Below, in pieces: positions 26,669 through 33,562 of a DNA stretch of 33,562 nucleotides. The stretch is from Granulosicoccus sp. (GTDB lineage: Bacteria > Pseudomonadota > Gammaproteobacteria > Granulosicoccales > Granulosicoccaceae). The stretch lies in contig JALZWO010000206.1 in assembly GCA_023300375.1 (NCBI GenBank), positions 1-33,562 on the forward strand, given 5' to 3'. A program made the position numbers and the translations under genes. The notes below the pieces were generated by a model that had not been told where the DNA came from, did not search any database, and saw nothing but the letters and a program-made list of their open reading frames with translations. Positions within the stretch are counted from its first letter, which is position 1. The number at the start of each line of letters is the position of its first letter.

Positions 26669-26779
26669 CTAGGGCCTGAGCACAATTTTGCGTGCTGCAA
26701 CCTCTCCACTTCTGATATCAGCAACAGCTGCTGCGCCGTCAGCCAGTGCACAAGCTTCTATCTAAACCAGAGCTTTCAT
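26669..26779 (-). pseudogene. Scar of a zinc-type alcohol dehydrogenase (internal deletion)
   Basis: The start ATG 26779 overlaps the SDR stop (ATGA) and reads MKALV, the usual opening of medium-chain zinc alcohol dehydrogenases. It then meets TAG and continues in the same phase as ACALADGAAAVADIRSGEV followed by AARKIVLRP and TAG at 26671-26669. That tail is how such enzymes end. About 300 central codons are missing, so the gene was almost wholly removed by an internal deletion. In the operon it sat between the SDR and comD. Some DHPS clusters carry further dehydrogenases (HpsO, HpsP); this may be the lost counterpart of one of them, which is inference. Confidence 0.65.
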
Positions 26780-27543
26780 TTTGCGGTAAATCCGCCGTCA
26801 ACCATCAACACTTGTCCTGTGACATAAGCCGAGGCGTCTGAGCAGAAAAATAATAAAGGTCCGTCCATATCGGCCACCTCACCGTTACGGCCGATACAGG
26901 TCTGCGCCGCATTGCGTGCCGAGCGCTCTGGGTCGTTAAACACCGCAGCTGTAAGCTCTGTGTGGAAAAATCCAGGACCCAGTGCGTTGGTGTTGATGCC
27001 ATCACTAGACCAGGCTTCAGCCATTGCTCGAGTCATTTGCGCTACACCACCCTTGGATGCACCGTAGGACAAACCACCGGGGAAAGCGCGATGGCTTTGC
27101 AAGGAGGCAAAATTGACAACACGCCCCCAGCCTTTCGCTCGCATGCTGGGCACCATTGCTTGAGCTAAAAAAAATGGCGCAGCTAGGTTGATGTCCAGAG
27201 TTGCATTCCAGCCCTCTGCAGTTATTTCATCTGCGGGTTCACGCGTATTTAGACCTGCCGCGTTAACCAAGATATCAGGCGATCCAAAAGGCTCTGAAAC
27301 TGCAGCAACGATGTTGATAAGCGCAGCACGATCAGCCAAATCAGCCACCACGTATGCAGTTGGCCCGTCAGTGCTCTCACTCCACTCGTGCAGTTGGTCT
27401 TCACGCCGAGCAACAGCAACAACAGAGGCACCAGCTCGCACTAACGTTGAAGCCGCTTGGCGCCCCAAACCAGAGCTAGCGCCAGTGACACAAGCCACCT
27501 TACCCTTCAAATCGAAGAACGGCGGTAGCTCAGCAGTAATCAT
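26776..27543 (-). CDS. Short-chain dehydrogenase/reductase of the sulfonate operon
   Basis: The 255-residue protein is a classical SDR: TGASSGLG at 20-27 for NAD(P), VNAAGLN as the NNAG-type motif, the catalytic serine in NFASLQSH, and YGASK with the catalytic Tyr and Lys, then ALGPGFFHTEL. It ends with VTGQVLMVDGGFTAK. It oxidises or reduces an alcohol/carbonyl pair in the cytoplasm. Its ATG overlaps the hpsN stop (ATGA), and its stop overlaps the start of the alcohol dehydrogenase scar, so it was translationally coupled on both sides. Likely jobs are HpsO/HpsP-like interconversion of DHPS enantiomers or reduction of sulfoacetaldehyde (IsfD-like). Sequence alone cannot decide. Confidence 0.85.
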   Translation of the reverse strand: MITAELPPFFDLKGKVACVTGASSGLGRQAASTLVRAGASVVAVARREDQLHEWSESTDGPTAYVVADLADRAALINIVAAVSEPFGSPDILVNAAGLNTREPADEITAEGWNATLDINLAAPFFLAQAMVPSMRAKGWGRVVNFASLQSHRAFPGGLSYGASKGGVAQMTRAMAEAWSSDGINTNALGPGFFHTELTAAVFNDPERSARNAAQTCIGRNGEVADMDGPLLFFCSDASAYVTGQVLMVDGGFTAK

Positions 27544-28850
27544 ACTTCAGGGACCGTGAGTTCAAATGTCTCGTCGGGAAAGTACTTGGCCAAACGAACA
27601 TCAGCTGAACGGGCATGCCCTTCCATGCCTTCTAATCGAGAGATGCGTGCAGTAGCCTCGGCGATTGACTTAGAACCTTCACGAGTAGCTCGTTGCCAAG
27701 TAACGATTTTCATGTACTTATGAACTGACAAACCGCCGGTGTAGTTGGCAGCACCAGAAGTTGGCAATACGTGATTAGTGCCCGAGGCTTTATCGCCGTA
27801 AGAAACAGTAGTTTCTTCGCCCAAGAACAATGAGCCATAGCACTGCAGACGATCCAACCACCAATCCAGATCTTCAGCTTGTACCGTCAAATGCTCAGGT
27901 GCGTAGTCATCGGAACATGCGGCCATCTCTTCACGGTCGCTGCACAAAATCACTTCGGCGTAGTCGCGCCATGCAGCTTCGGCATTCTTACCGTTTAGCT
28001 CTGGTAGATCGGCGATCAAGCCAGGCACCAGCTCCATAACCTTCTCGGCCAGAGCACGATCATCAGTGACTAGCCAAACAGGAGAGTTGTATCCGTGCTC
28101 AGCCTGGCTGACCAGATCCACTGCTGCGATCAGAGGATCTGCATTTTTGTCAGCAAGGATCAGGCTGTCTGTCGGGCCTGCGAACATATCAATGCCCACA
28201 CGACCAAACAGAATGCGCTTGGCTTCTGCGACAAACTGGTTGCCAGGACCAACCAGAATGTCTGCCTTTGGCAAACTGAACAAACCAAATGTCATGCTTG
28301 CAATAGCTTGAACACCACCCATCGCAAGGATGGTATCGGCACCTGCAATGTGCGCCGCATAAACGATAGCAGGGGCAACACCTACGCCAGGGCGCGGAGG
28401 CGAGCAAGCAACAATATTGTGTACGCCGGCTACCTTGGCGGTGGTGACCGTCATGATGGCAGAGGCTATGTGGCTGTAACGTCCACCTGGGATATAACAA
28501 CCCGCCGTGTTGCAGGGTATAGTTTTTTGACCTGCGATAAGACCCGGAACAACCTCGACTTCAATGTCTTGAAGCGTGGTTTTTTGAGCTTCTGCAAAAC
28601 GCTTAACGTTAGCGTGAGCAAACTGAATATCTTGCTTGAGCTTTTCAGGTACAAGAGCACAAGCCGCATCAATCTCTTCAGCGCTGAGAATGATACTGCC
28701 GTCGTAGTTATCGAACTTGGCAGCGTATTCCGTAGCAACACTGTCACCACCAGCCTCAATAGCATCGAGGATTTCTTTAACTGTGTGACTGACATCTGCG
28801 ACATCAGTTGATGAGGTGAGCGTCGCCTTTTTTAAGTATTGCAAAGCCAT
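27540..28850 (-). CDS. hpsN: Sulfopropanediol 3-dehydrogenase (HisD-like)
   Basis: The 436-residue protein is a histidinol-dehydrogenase homologue that keeps the zinc and catalytic residues: Gln249/His252 (QAEHG), Glu319/His320 (APEHL), Asp353/His360 (YGDKASGTNHVLPT) and His412 (EGMEGHA). The stretch AGCYIPGGRYSHIASAIMTV is typical of the HpsN branch rather than of true HisD, and no his genes are near. HpsN oxidises (R)-2,3-dihydroxypropane-1-sulfonate to 3-sulfolactate in two NAD-dependent steps. AGGA precedes ATG 28850. It lies 12 bp after the TRAP large subunit and overlaps the SDR by 4 bp. True histidinol dehydrogenase is unlikely given this context. Confidence 0.88.
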   Translation of the reverse strand: MALQYLKKATLTSSTDVADVSHTVKEILDAIEAGGDSVATEYAAKFDNYDGSIILSAEEIDAACALVPEKLKQDIQFAHANVKRFAEAQKTTLQDIEVEVVPGLIAGQKTIPCNTAGCYIPGGRYSHIASAIMTVTTAKVAGVHNIVACSPPRPGVGVAPAIVYAAHIAGADTILAMGGVQAIASMTFGLFSLPKADILVGPGNQFVAEAKRILFGRVGIDMFAGPTDSLILADKNADPLIAAVDLVSQAEHGYNSPVWLVTDDRALAEKVMELVPGLIADLPELNGKNAEAAWRDYAEVILCSDREEMAACSDDYAPEHLTVQAEDLDWWLDRLQCYGSLFLGEETTVSYGDKASGTNHVLPTSGAANYTGGLSVHKYMKIVTWQRATREGSKSIAEATARISRLEGMEGHARSADVRLAKYFPDETFELTVPEV

Positions 28851-28862
28851 TTTAAATCATTC

Positions 28863-30194
28863 CTATTGGTATATTTCAGGTAACAGCGACGTGGAAATTG
28901 CTGGCACATAGGCAATCAGTAGTACCACGGCTAACATGCCAATTACAAAGGGTACAGCACGCTCCGCAATTTTGAGAATAGATTCGCCGGTTATTCCTGA
29001 AACAACAAACAAATTGAGCCCAAGTGGTGGGGTTATGAAGCCAACTCCTAACGCTGAAATCATCATTATACAAAACTGAATTTCGTTCATGCCGATCTCG
29101 TCTGCCAGTGGCTTTAGAATGGGCGCAAGAATGACAATATTCGGTGTGGTTTCCATCACACAGCCCGCACAGATGAGTATGAAGATCATCAACAGAATGA
29201 GCAGTTGGGGATTTTCGGTGATCGAGGTAACTGATTCTACAAAGCCTTGCGGCACACCCATCACGGCGAGCGCCTGAGCCAGCGGTAGCGAAAAAGCGAT
29301 AATCGGCAGAATGACCCCGTTGACCTTTGCAGAGCTCAGCAACATTGGTGGGAAGTCCGCCAGTTTAAGGGTACCAATAATGAAACCAATGATGATCGTG
29401 ATAATCACAGCCGTGGCGCCAGCTTCTGTTGGCGTTAACCGTCCAGAGAAAATGCTGTAGAAAATAATGGCAGGCACCAAGAAAGCGTACCAGCCTGAAC
29501 CTATGGTTCTGCCTAGATTGCTGGCCCAGTCAACAAAACCGATCGGCTCGCCACCTTCGTAGTTGTGAATGCGATTGACCACCAGGTTAGTGATCAATAT
29601 TCCTAACAATATAGCGATACCCGGTATGACTGCCGCCAGAAATAGGGTCGAGGCAGAAATTCCCAGTACAAGACCAATAACGATATAGGCAATGGACGGT
29701 GGAATTAATATGCCGGTACAGGCACCTGCTGCCACCAACGCACAAGCATACGGCCGCGGATAACCACTCTCCACCAGACGGTTGATAGTCATACGCCCTA
29801 CCGCTGCAGCACCCGCTGCGTCCGAGCCAGAAATAGCTGCAAACATGCCACACACTAGAACAGTAGCTGAACCAAAGCCGCCTTTTGTCCAGCAAGTTAA
29901 CGCTTCAGCGACGTCGAGGAACTTCCGGCTCAAGCCGGTCCGCACCAACACATCGCCAGTTAAAATAAAGAGCGGAATAGCGGTCAACGCAAAGGCATCG
30001 ATACCATCAAATAACGACTCGCCAATCAACGACAGTGGCAGTGCACCAGACATGACCAGCAGCAAGATAGCCGCTGAACCAATGGCGGCCCAAACGGGCA
30101 CAGCCAGGGCACACAAAATAACAAACAGTAAGACGGGGATAAAAAAATCTGGCCCAAGGTTTACCGTACTTTCTAAAGCTTCAGTCCACAGCAT
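28863..30194 (-). CDS. dctM: TRAP transporter large membrane subunit
   Basis: The 443-residue protein is a DctM-type TRAP subunit with about 12 hydrophobic helices. Conserved features are FAAISGSDAAGAAAVGRMT, GILIPPSIAYIVIGLV and LGVGFITPPLGLNLFVVSG, the paired re-entrant hairpin sequences that bind Na ions and substrate. It forms the inner-membrane channel with DctQ and takes substrate from periplasmic DctP. It follows dctQ by 9 bp and precedes hpsN by 12 bp. Context makes DHPS or another C3 sulfonate the likely cargo, as for HpsKLM systems; TRAP sequence alone would fit any organic acid. Confidence 0.92.
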   Translation of the reverse strand: MLWTEALESTVNLGPDFFIPVLLFVILCALAVPVWAAIGSAAILLLVMSGALPLSLIGESLFDGIDAFALTAIPLFILTGDVLVRTGLSRKFLDVAEALTCWTKGGFGSATVLVCGMFAAISGSDAAGAAAVGRMTINRLVESGYPRPYACALVAAGACTGILIPPSIAYIVIGLVLGISASTLFLAAVIPGIAILLGILITNLVVNRIHNYEGGEPIGFVDWASNLGRTIGSGWYAFLVPAIIFYSIFSGRLTPTEAGATAVIITIIIGFIIGTLKLADFPPMLLSSAKVNGVILPIIAFSLPLAQALAVMGVPQGFVESVTSITENPQLLILLMIFILICAGCVMETTPNIVILAPILKPLADEIGMNEIQFCIMMISALGVGFITPPLGLNLFVVSGITGESILKIAERAVPFVIGMLAVVLLIAYVPAISTSLLPEIYQ

Positions 30195-30203
30195 GTTGCG
30201 ACC

Positions 30204-30719
30204 TCAATCAAAAAGCTTGTTGCCTTCAAACACAGAAGCGCCGCTTCGAAGGTCGCGAAGATCGCATAAAAAGGATTGCACTAATCGCAAAATCATCAGC
30301 GCAAATCCGATGGGTACTGCCGCTAAAAACCAAGCTAGAGAGACGCGTAAACCGTGGGTCACTGAGCCGAATTTAATGGACACTAAAAGAGTTTCAAATG
30401 ACCAATACAAAGCCACGCAGGCAACCACAAACATAACGATATCGCCAAACATGTAGAGCAATGTCTTTAGCTTTGGATTGATGTAGTGCATGAGCACATC
30501 GATGCGAATATGAGCGCGTTCACGCACAGCGGTTGCCGCGCCTATCCACGCCAAGTAAATAAATGAGTAACGTACGATTTCCTCGCCCCAGATAGAGGAG
30601 TAGGCAAACATTTCACGCCTAACTACTTCAACGGCCATGGTGATAACAAGCATCACGTAGAAAGCGAGTAGTGCCCAAGCCTCTCCGTTCTTGTCGATAG
30701 ATCTAAATATCTTTTTCAT
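30204..30719 (-). CDS. dctQ: TRAP transporter small membrane subunit
   Basis: The 171-residue protein has the four-helix layout of DctQ: a first helix at WALLAFYVMLVITMAVEVVRR, the conserved WGEEIVRYSFIYLAWIGAA with the E-E-x-x-R signature, RAHIRIDVLM, and a C-terminal helix. It scaffolds the large TRAP subunit in the inner membrane. A 99-bp gap with two stem-loops separates it from dctP, which probably lowers its level relative to the binding protein. The reading starts at ATG 30719. Confidence 0.9.
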   Translation of the reverse strand: MKKIFRSIDKNGEAWALLAFYVMLVITMAVEVVRREMFAYSSIWGEEIVRYSFIYLAWIGAATAVRERAHIRIDVLMHYINPKLKTLLYMFGDIVMFVVACVALYWSFETLLVSIKFGSVTHGLRVSLAWFLAAVPIGFALMILRLVQSFLCDLRDLRSGASVFEGNKLFD

Positions 30720-30749
30720 CGCTTATCACCCAGCACGCGAATTGAAGAA

Positions 30750-30808
30750 AGTTTCTTATGAGAAACTCAACGTTAGAATTCGAGGCGCTTAGACTAGCGA
30801 CTCGAATT
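30750..30808. promoter_or_regulatory. Two stem-loops between dctP and dctQ
   Basis: A strong stem lies at 30777-30788 with 30797-30808 (11 of 12 pairs, 8-base loop), just after the dctP stop. A second lies at 30750-30756 with 30761-30767 (7 perfect pairs, 4-base loop). No T-run follows on the minus strand. In TRAP and other binding-protein operons such structures commonly stabilise the upstream message or cause partial termination, giving excess binding protein. That role is inferred here. Confidence 0.55.
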
Positions 30809-30818
30809 ACAAGACAGC

Positions 30819-31967
30819 TTATGCGTCGTGAACGTAGTACTGGCCGCGAGTACTCGCCGCTTCTTCTAACTTGTTAAACGTATCCATGGAACCAGCCAGC
30901 TCAGTCTTGAAGCTATCCCACTCAGCAAGCTGATAACCACCAGTATCTTTCCATTGCGCCAGCTGATCGTCGCTGAGTGAATGGAATTCAACACCTGATT
31001 TAGTCAACTCCGACATTGCGTGGTTACGAGCTGAAGGTACTTTTGCCAAGTTCTGGTGTGCGGTCAACTCAGAAGCAAACTCAACAGCCTCTTGCAACTC
31101 TGGGCTGAGTGAGTTGAACCATTCCAAGTTACAAGAGTAAACCTGACTATCCGGAACTGCTTGAGTGAAAGTTACATGGCTTAGTACGTCTTTGAAGCCA
31201 AACACGAAAAGTGCGCCAACGGATGGATCTAGCGCATCAGCAACACCCTGTTTAATCGCAGATGGGGTTTCGCCCCAAGCGATAGGTGTTGGGTTTGCGC
31301 CGACCATGCGGTAGTACTGCTGCAACATCTTCGATCCCGGAACGCGAAATTTCATGCCGTCCAGATCGTCAGGAATTATTACAGCACCGGCACCGCCTTT
31401 GCGAACTGCCACTACGCGTGGATCAATGACGACGTAGAACAGAGCTTTGAAACCCTTAGCTTCGATCTTGGGATCCACTTCAGCCTTCCACGCGTCAGAG
31501 TTAACAAGGTTAACAAAACGCTGATTCGCACCGCAGAAGTAAGGCATGTTGATCAGATCAACAATTGGCGCAAATGGCGCAAAGTTAGACAGTGAGTGCT
31601 GAGCCGCGTTAATGGTTCCACCTTGTACTTTCTGTGCAAGTGCACCACCCGCTCCCAACTGACCTGCAGGCGCTAGCTTCACGTATATCTTGCCGCGTGT
31701 AGCGTTTTGGATGTTCTCTTTGAGATCCAACTGCATGATGGGGTAGCTGCGAGAAGATCCCAGAGCATAGGCCGTTGCAATAGTCATCACATGCTCAGCG
31801 TCTTTTTCGCGCTCAGCTTCTTCTTTTTTGGTAGCAGCTACCGCTTGCTCTGACCACAAAAAGCTGCCACTGGCAGCAATCACAGCAGCCGTGAAGGCGC
31901 CGGTGCTAGATAGCTTCAGGAAATTTCTACGCTCTAGCAAAGTTTTACCGTCTACTTGCTCGTTCAT
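30819..31967 (-). CDS. dctP: TRAP periplasmic solute-binding protein (Tat signal)
   Basis: The 382-residue protein begins with a twin-arginine signal (LERRNFLKLSSTGAF, Arg13/Arg14), a hydrophobic segment and a cleavage site near QAVAA, so it is exported folded. The mature part is a DctP-type binding protein: GKIYVKLAPAGQLG, LINMPYF, DDLDGMKFRVPGSKMLQQ (with the Arg that usually clamps the ligand's acid group) and a late WFNSLSPELQEAVEFA. It hands substrate to DctQM. Context suggests an anionic sulfonate such as DHPS. It is the second gene of the operon, 54 bp after the small membrane protein. Confidence 0.92.
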   Translation of the reverse strand: MNEQVDGKTLLERRNFLKLSSTGAFTAAVIAASGSFLWSEQAVAATKKEEAEREKDAEHVMTIATAYALGSSRSYPIMQLDLKENIQNATRGKIYVKLAPAGQLGAGGALAQKVQGGTINAAQHSLSNFAPFAPIVDLINMPYFCGANQRFVNLVNSDAWKAEVDPKIEAKGFKALFYVVIDPRVVAVRKGGAGAVIIPDDLDGMKFRVPGSKMLQQYYRMVGANPTPIAWGETPSAIKQGVADALDPSVGALFVFGFKDVLSHVTFTQAVPDSQVYSCNLEWFNSLSPELQEAVEFASELTAHQNLAKVPSARNHAMSELTKSGVEFHSLSDDQLAQWKDTGGYQLAEWDSFKTELAGSMDTFNKLEEAASTRGQYYVHDA

Positions 31968-32021
31968 GGTGTTTCCTCTCGTGATGTGTACGTACTTTTA
32001 TTAAAAGGTTGAAGACCCGCT

Positions 32022-32210
32022 TCACTCGTCGATTTTTGACTGGCTTGCTGTGCGTTCAGCACTTAGGATTGCGGCAACAAAAAACCCCGCTGCCGCCATC
32101 AGCAACAACATCTCGCTGACATCACCCATAAATGCCTGGCCATTAATTGAGCCCATCGCAACATTGCTGACAAAAAGCAAAAACAACCCGATAGAAATCC
32201 ATAAATACAT
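32022..32210 (-). CDS. Small two-helix membrane protein leading the operon
   Basis: The 62-residue product has two hydrophobic stretches, LWISIGLFLLFVSNVAMGS and MLLLMAAAGFFVAAIL, joined by a short NGQAFMGDVSEM loop, and ends in a charged tail. A strong ribosome site (AAGGGGTGA) precedes ATG 32210. It is the first gene after the candidate LacI-type operators and runs into dctP, so it is almost surely expressed with the TRAP and sulfonate genes. I know no function. A helper of the TRAP membrane complex is a reasonable guess. Its size and place make chance coding unlikely. Confidence 0.7.
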   Translation of the reverse strand: MYLWISIGLFLLFVSNVAMGSINGQAFMGDVSEMLLLMAAAGFFVAAILSAERTASQSKIDE

Positions 32211-32294
32211 AAGTCACCCCTTGGGCTGGCCAGCCAATCAAGCGCATTGCATCCAGCACTATTTTGTCAATGGCGCAACATCGCACGCAGCTAC

Positions 32295-32334
32295 AATGTA
32301 AGCGCTTACATGTTCAAATGCAAGCGCTTACATT
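32295..32334. promoter_or_regulatory. Double LacI-type operator over divergent promoters
   Basis: TGTAAGCGCTTACA (32297-32310) is a perfect 14-bp palindrome, and TGCAAGCGCTTACA (32319-32332) is its near copy. Their centres are 22 bp apart, two helical turns. The AAGCGCTT core is that of LacI/GalR-family operators. Possible promoters overlap on both strands: minus TTGCAT (32323-32318) and TACATT (32300-32295), plus TTACAT (32306-32311) and TACATT (32329-32334), each with 17-bp spacing. They would drive the sulfonate operon and the LacI remnant respectively. Confidence 0.72.
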
Positions 32335-32407
32335 GTGCTTTTAGCAGCTTTATTCTCGCCAGCGTCAGAATCACGGCTGAAATCTTTGCTTAAATACTTG
32401 AATTCCG

Positions 32408-32585
32408 ATGGAAAAAGCAGTGTTCCCCACCTTTGAAGATGTCGCCACATTTTGGCGCCAAAGCACTGGCCTCGAAACGCACAATCACCTACGGCGCTAT
32501 CATCGCGACGATGGTCAACGACATTTTTGCTCAAGCGCTCCAAGAGCCCCTCACGGAACACAGCGGCGCGCGTGCTGGTGGTTGA
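32408..32585 (+). pseudogene. LacI-family regulator remnant
   Basis: ATG 32408 starts FPTFEDVAT, like the first helix of LacI-type headpieces (PTLEDVA). After about 32450 a second frame reads AKALASKRTITYGAIIATM and continues VNDIFAQALQEPLTEHSGAR. That corresponds to the LacI hinge end and first strand of the effector domain (ALASRRTRTIGAIIPT...NAIFA). The intervening 45 or so residues and everything after about 32570 are gone. The frame ends at TGA 32583-32585, where it joins the flavin oxidoreductase remnant. It lies next to LacI-type operators, so it was probably the repressor of this locus. The match is by eye and short. Confidence 0.55.
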
Positions 32586-33328
32586 TTACCGTGAGTACCA
32601 GTTGCAACAGAGAGCCAATGTCAACATTTACCTCGACAGCGAACTAGACGCCGATAGTATTTTAGAGTTCGGCTTTGAGAACGTTGCGATAGCTACCGGT
32701 TTAAACTGGCGACGTGATGGCGTAGCGCGTCAGCATGTTGTACCAATGCCCATAGCCGATGGCGCTAAGGTGTACACGCCTGATGATTTGATGGGTGGAA
32801 AAGTGCCTGATGGCAATATCGTGATCTATGACGATGACCACTATTACATGGGGGGTGTCTTGGCTGAGCTTCTGGTTAAGAACGGGGCAAAAGTGACTCT
32901 TATCACGCCGTCAGCCTATGTGTCGGAGTGGACCAATAACACGCTAGAACAAGCCGCTATTCATTCTAAGTCTTGTGGAAATGGGCGTCGAAATTTTGTT
33001 GAACCGAGGCGTCGCTGAAATAACGGCAGATCATGTCGTCAGTGATTGTGTTTATACAGGGCGCACTAAAACCTTTGCAGCTGATGCCGTTGTTATGGTG
33101 GCATCACGCACTGGCAACGACGAAATTTACACAATGTTAATGGCGCGCGAAGCTGAGTGGGCGGATGCCGGCATAAAAACCGTGAAAATGTTTGGTGATG
33201 CAGAAGCACCTGGCCCTATAGCGTGGTCAACTTATGCAGGGCATCGCTATGCACGTGAGCTTGATGGCAAGGATATCGGTGATGCGCTGCCATTCCGCCG
33301 AGAGACTACGGCGCTTGCAATTGATTGA
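32569..33328 (+). pseudogene. Trimethylamine-dehydrogenase-like flavoprotein, C-terminal remnant
   Basis: The reading from 32569 (VLVVDYREYQLQQRANVNIY) through FGFENVAIATG, YTPDDLMGGKVPDG and VIYDDDHYYMGGVLAELL matches the C-terminal NAD/FAD-type domains of the trimethylamine/dimethylamine dehydrogenase group, which includes DgcA-like N-demethylating enzymes. Near 32968-32975 one base is gained or lost. The other frame continues as LVEMGVEILLNRGV, then VMVASRTGNDEIYTML, and ends AGHRYARELDGKDIGDALPF before TGA 33328. The whole N-terminal barrel with FMN and the 4Fe-4S cluster is absent. It is fused to the LacI remnant at its 5' end, so one deletion probably removed the end of one gene and the start of the next. 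Confidence 0.8.
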
Positions 33329-33463
33329 TATGTTTTGATGGAAAATCTATTTACTGCGCAGTCAACATGACACACTCAAGTCGCCAGCCATTGCGCCGCC
33401 CGCTTAGAACGAAACCTAGTTTGCTCATGTGCCGAATCAACAAAATTCTCGGCGATACTAAAC

Positions 33464-33562
33464 TGTGTGATTCATAGACATCCTTTCAATAGAATAGGTG
33501 GATATGGACAATCAAATACGACAAAGACTGGTCTGGGTTGAGATGTATGCTGAGTGCGGGGA
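33464..33562 (+). mobile_element. Left end of an IS481-like element (runs off window)
   Basis: A reading frame starts at ATG 33504 with an AGGTGGA ribosome site and gives MDNQIRQRLVWVEMYAECG before the window ends. This is how helix-turn-helix integrase-type transposases of the IS481-like group begin. The element end may be at TGTGTGATTCATAGAC (from 33464), because such elements commonly begin with TGT, but the matching right end is outside the window. Between 33329 and 33463 I see no gene. Confidence 0.5.
33504..33562 (+). CDS. Transposase/integrase N-terminus, partial
   Basis: Nineteen codons are visible, MDNQIRQRLVWVEMYAECG, at the start of a DDE integrase-type transposase whose helix-turn-helix would come next. 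The ribosome site AGGTGGA at 33496-33502 supports the start. The product would cut and join the ends of its own element. Too short for a firm family call; IS481 is the best guess. Confidence 0.5.
   Translation, partial: MDNQIRQRLVWVEMYAECG

Noticed and set aside
27540-28850. Histidine biosynthesis hisD
   Set aside because: The gene lies in a TRAP/sulfonate operon without other his genes, and its central sequence follows the HpsN branch.
32297-32332. CRISPR-like or tandem repeat array
   Set aside because: Only two palindromic copies with different flanks, spaced two helical turns; this fits paired operators.

Overview
The window reads as accessory chromosomal DNA of a marine, heterotrophic gammaproteobacterium. 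The reasons are a TRAP transporter joined to organosulfonate catabolism, a homoprotocatechuate-type aromatic pathway, FG-GAP/fibronectin-like surface proteins, and transposase and integrase fragments at both edges. This placement is an inference from gene content; no rRNA, tRNA or taxonomic marker is present.

Left part (1-10.96 kb, mixed cargo). A stop-riddled IS3-type orfA remnant opens the window, followed on the minus strand by a small exported-protein gene broken by an in-frame TAA. Next comes a 1039-residue PLD-nuclease/SF2-helicase/DUF3427 protein, a solitary defence candidate. On the plus strand follow a RbsD/FucU-type sugar mutarotase, a CxxC peroxiredoxin-like protein, an AbiEi/AbiEii type IV toxin-antitoxin pair, an FGGY (ribulokinase-like) sugar kinase and a TetA-type MFS transporter. 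The AbiE operon lies between two 78-bp direct repeats (77/78 identical). The first copy overlaps the 3' end of the peroxiredoxin gene, so the TA pair looks like a discrete insertion or duplication unit.

Middle part (10.96-17.9 kb, decay zone). A large FG-GAP plus Fn3-like surface-protein gene on the minus strand is broken by three in-frame TAA codons and a pair of compensating frameshifts. An intact FG-GAP lipoprotein gene follows on the plus strand. After it comes a saccharopine-dehydrogenase-like pseudogene with two in-frame TAA codons. Long non-coding stretches separate these.

Right part A (17.9-24.3 kb, aromatic catabolism). A divergent MarR/HpaR regulator faces a minus-strand cluster: hpaE (CHMS dehydrogenase), hpaD (homoprotocatechuate 2,3-dioxygenase), an FAH-family hydrolase/isomerase and a MobA/phenol-hydroxylase-type FAD monooxygenase. 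A perfect 12-bp inverted repeat between hpaR and hpaE is the likely operator. hpaF, hpaH and hpaI are not in the window.

Right part B (24.36-32.3 kb, sulfonate catabolism). One minus-strand operon runs from a double LacI-type operator: a 62-residue membrane protein, TRAP DctP, DctQ and DctM, HpsN (sulfopropanediol 3-dehydrogenase), an SDR, the scar of a deleted zinc alcohol dehydrogenase, ComD, ComE and an FMN-dependent 2-hydroxyacid dehydrogenase. Read in order this is import of 2,3-dihydroxypropane-1-sulfonate (DHPS), oxidation to sulfolactate, oxidation to sulfopyruvate and decarboxylation to sulfoacetaldehyde. The desulfonating step (Xsc or SuyAB) is not encoded here. On the other side of the operator lies a LacI-regulator remnant fused to a truncated, frameshifted trimethylamine-dehydrogenase-like gene. 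The start of an integrase-type transposase runs off the right edge.

The most interesting items are the repeat-bounded AbiE unit with its candidate operator, and the DHPS operon that uses an FMN dehydrogenase and has lost both its LacI regulator and an internal alcohol dehydrogenase.
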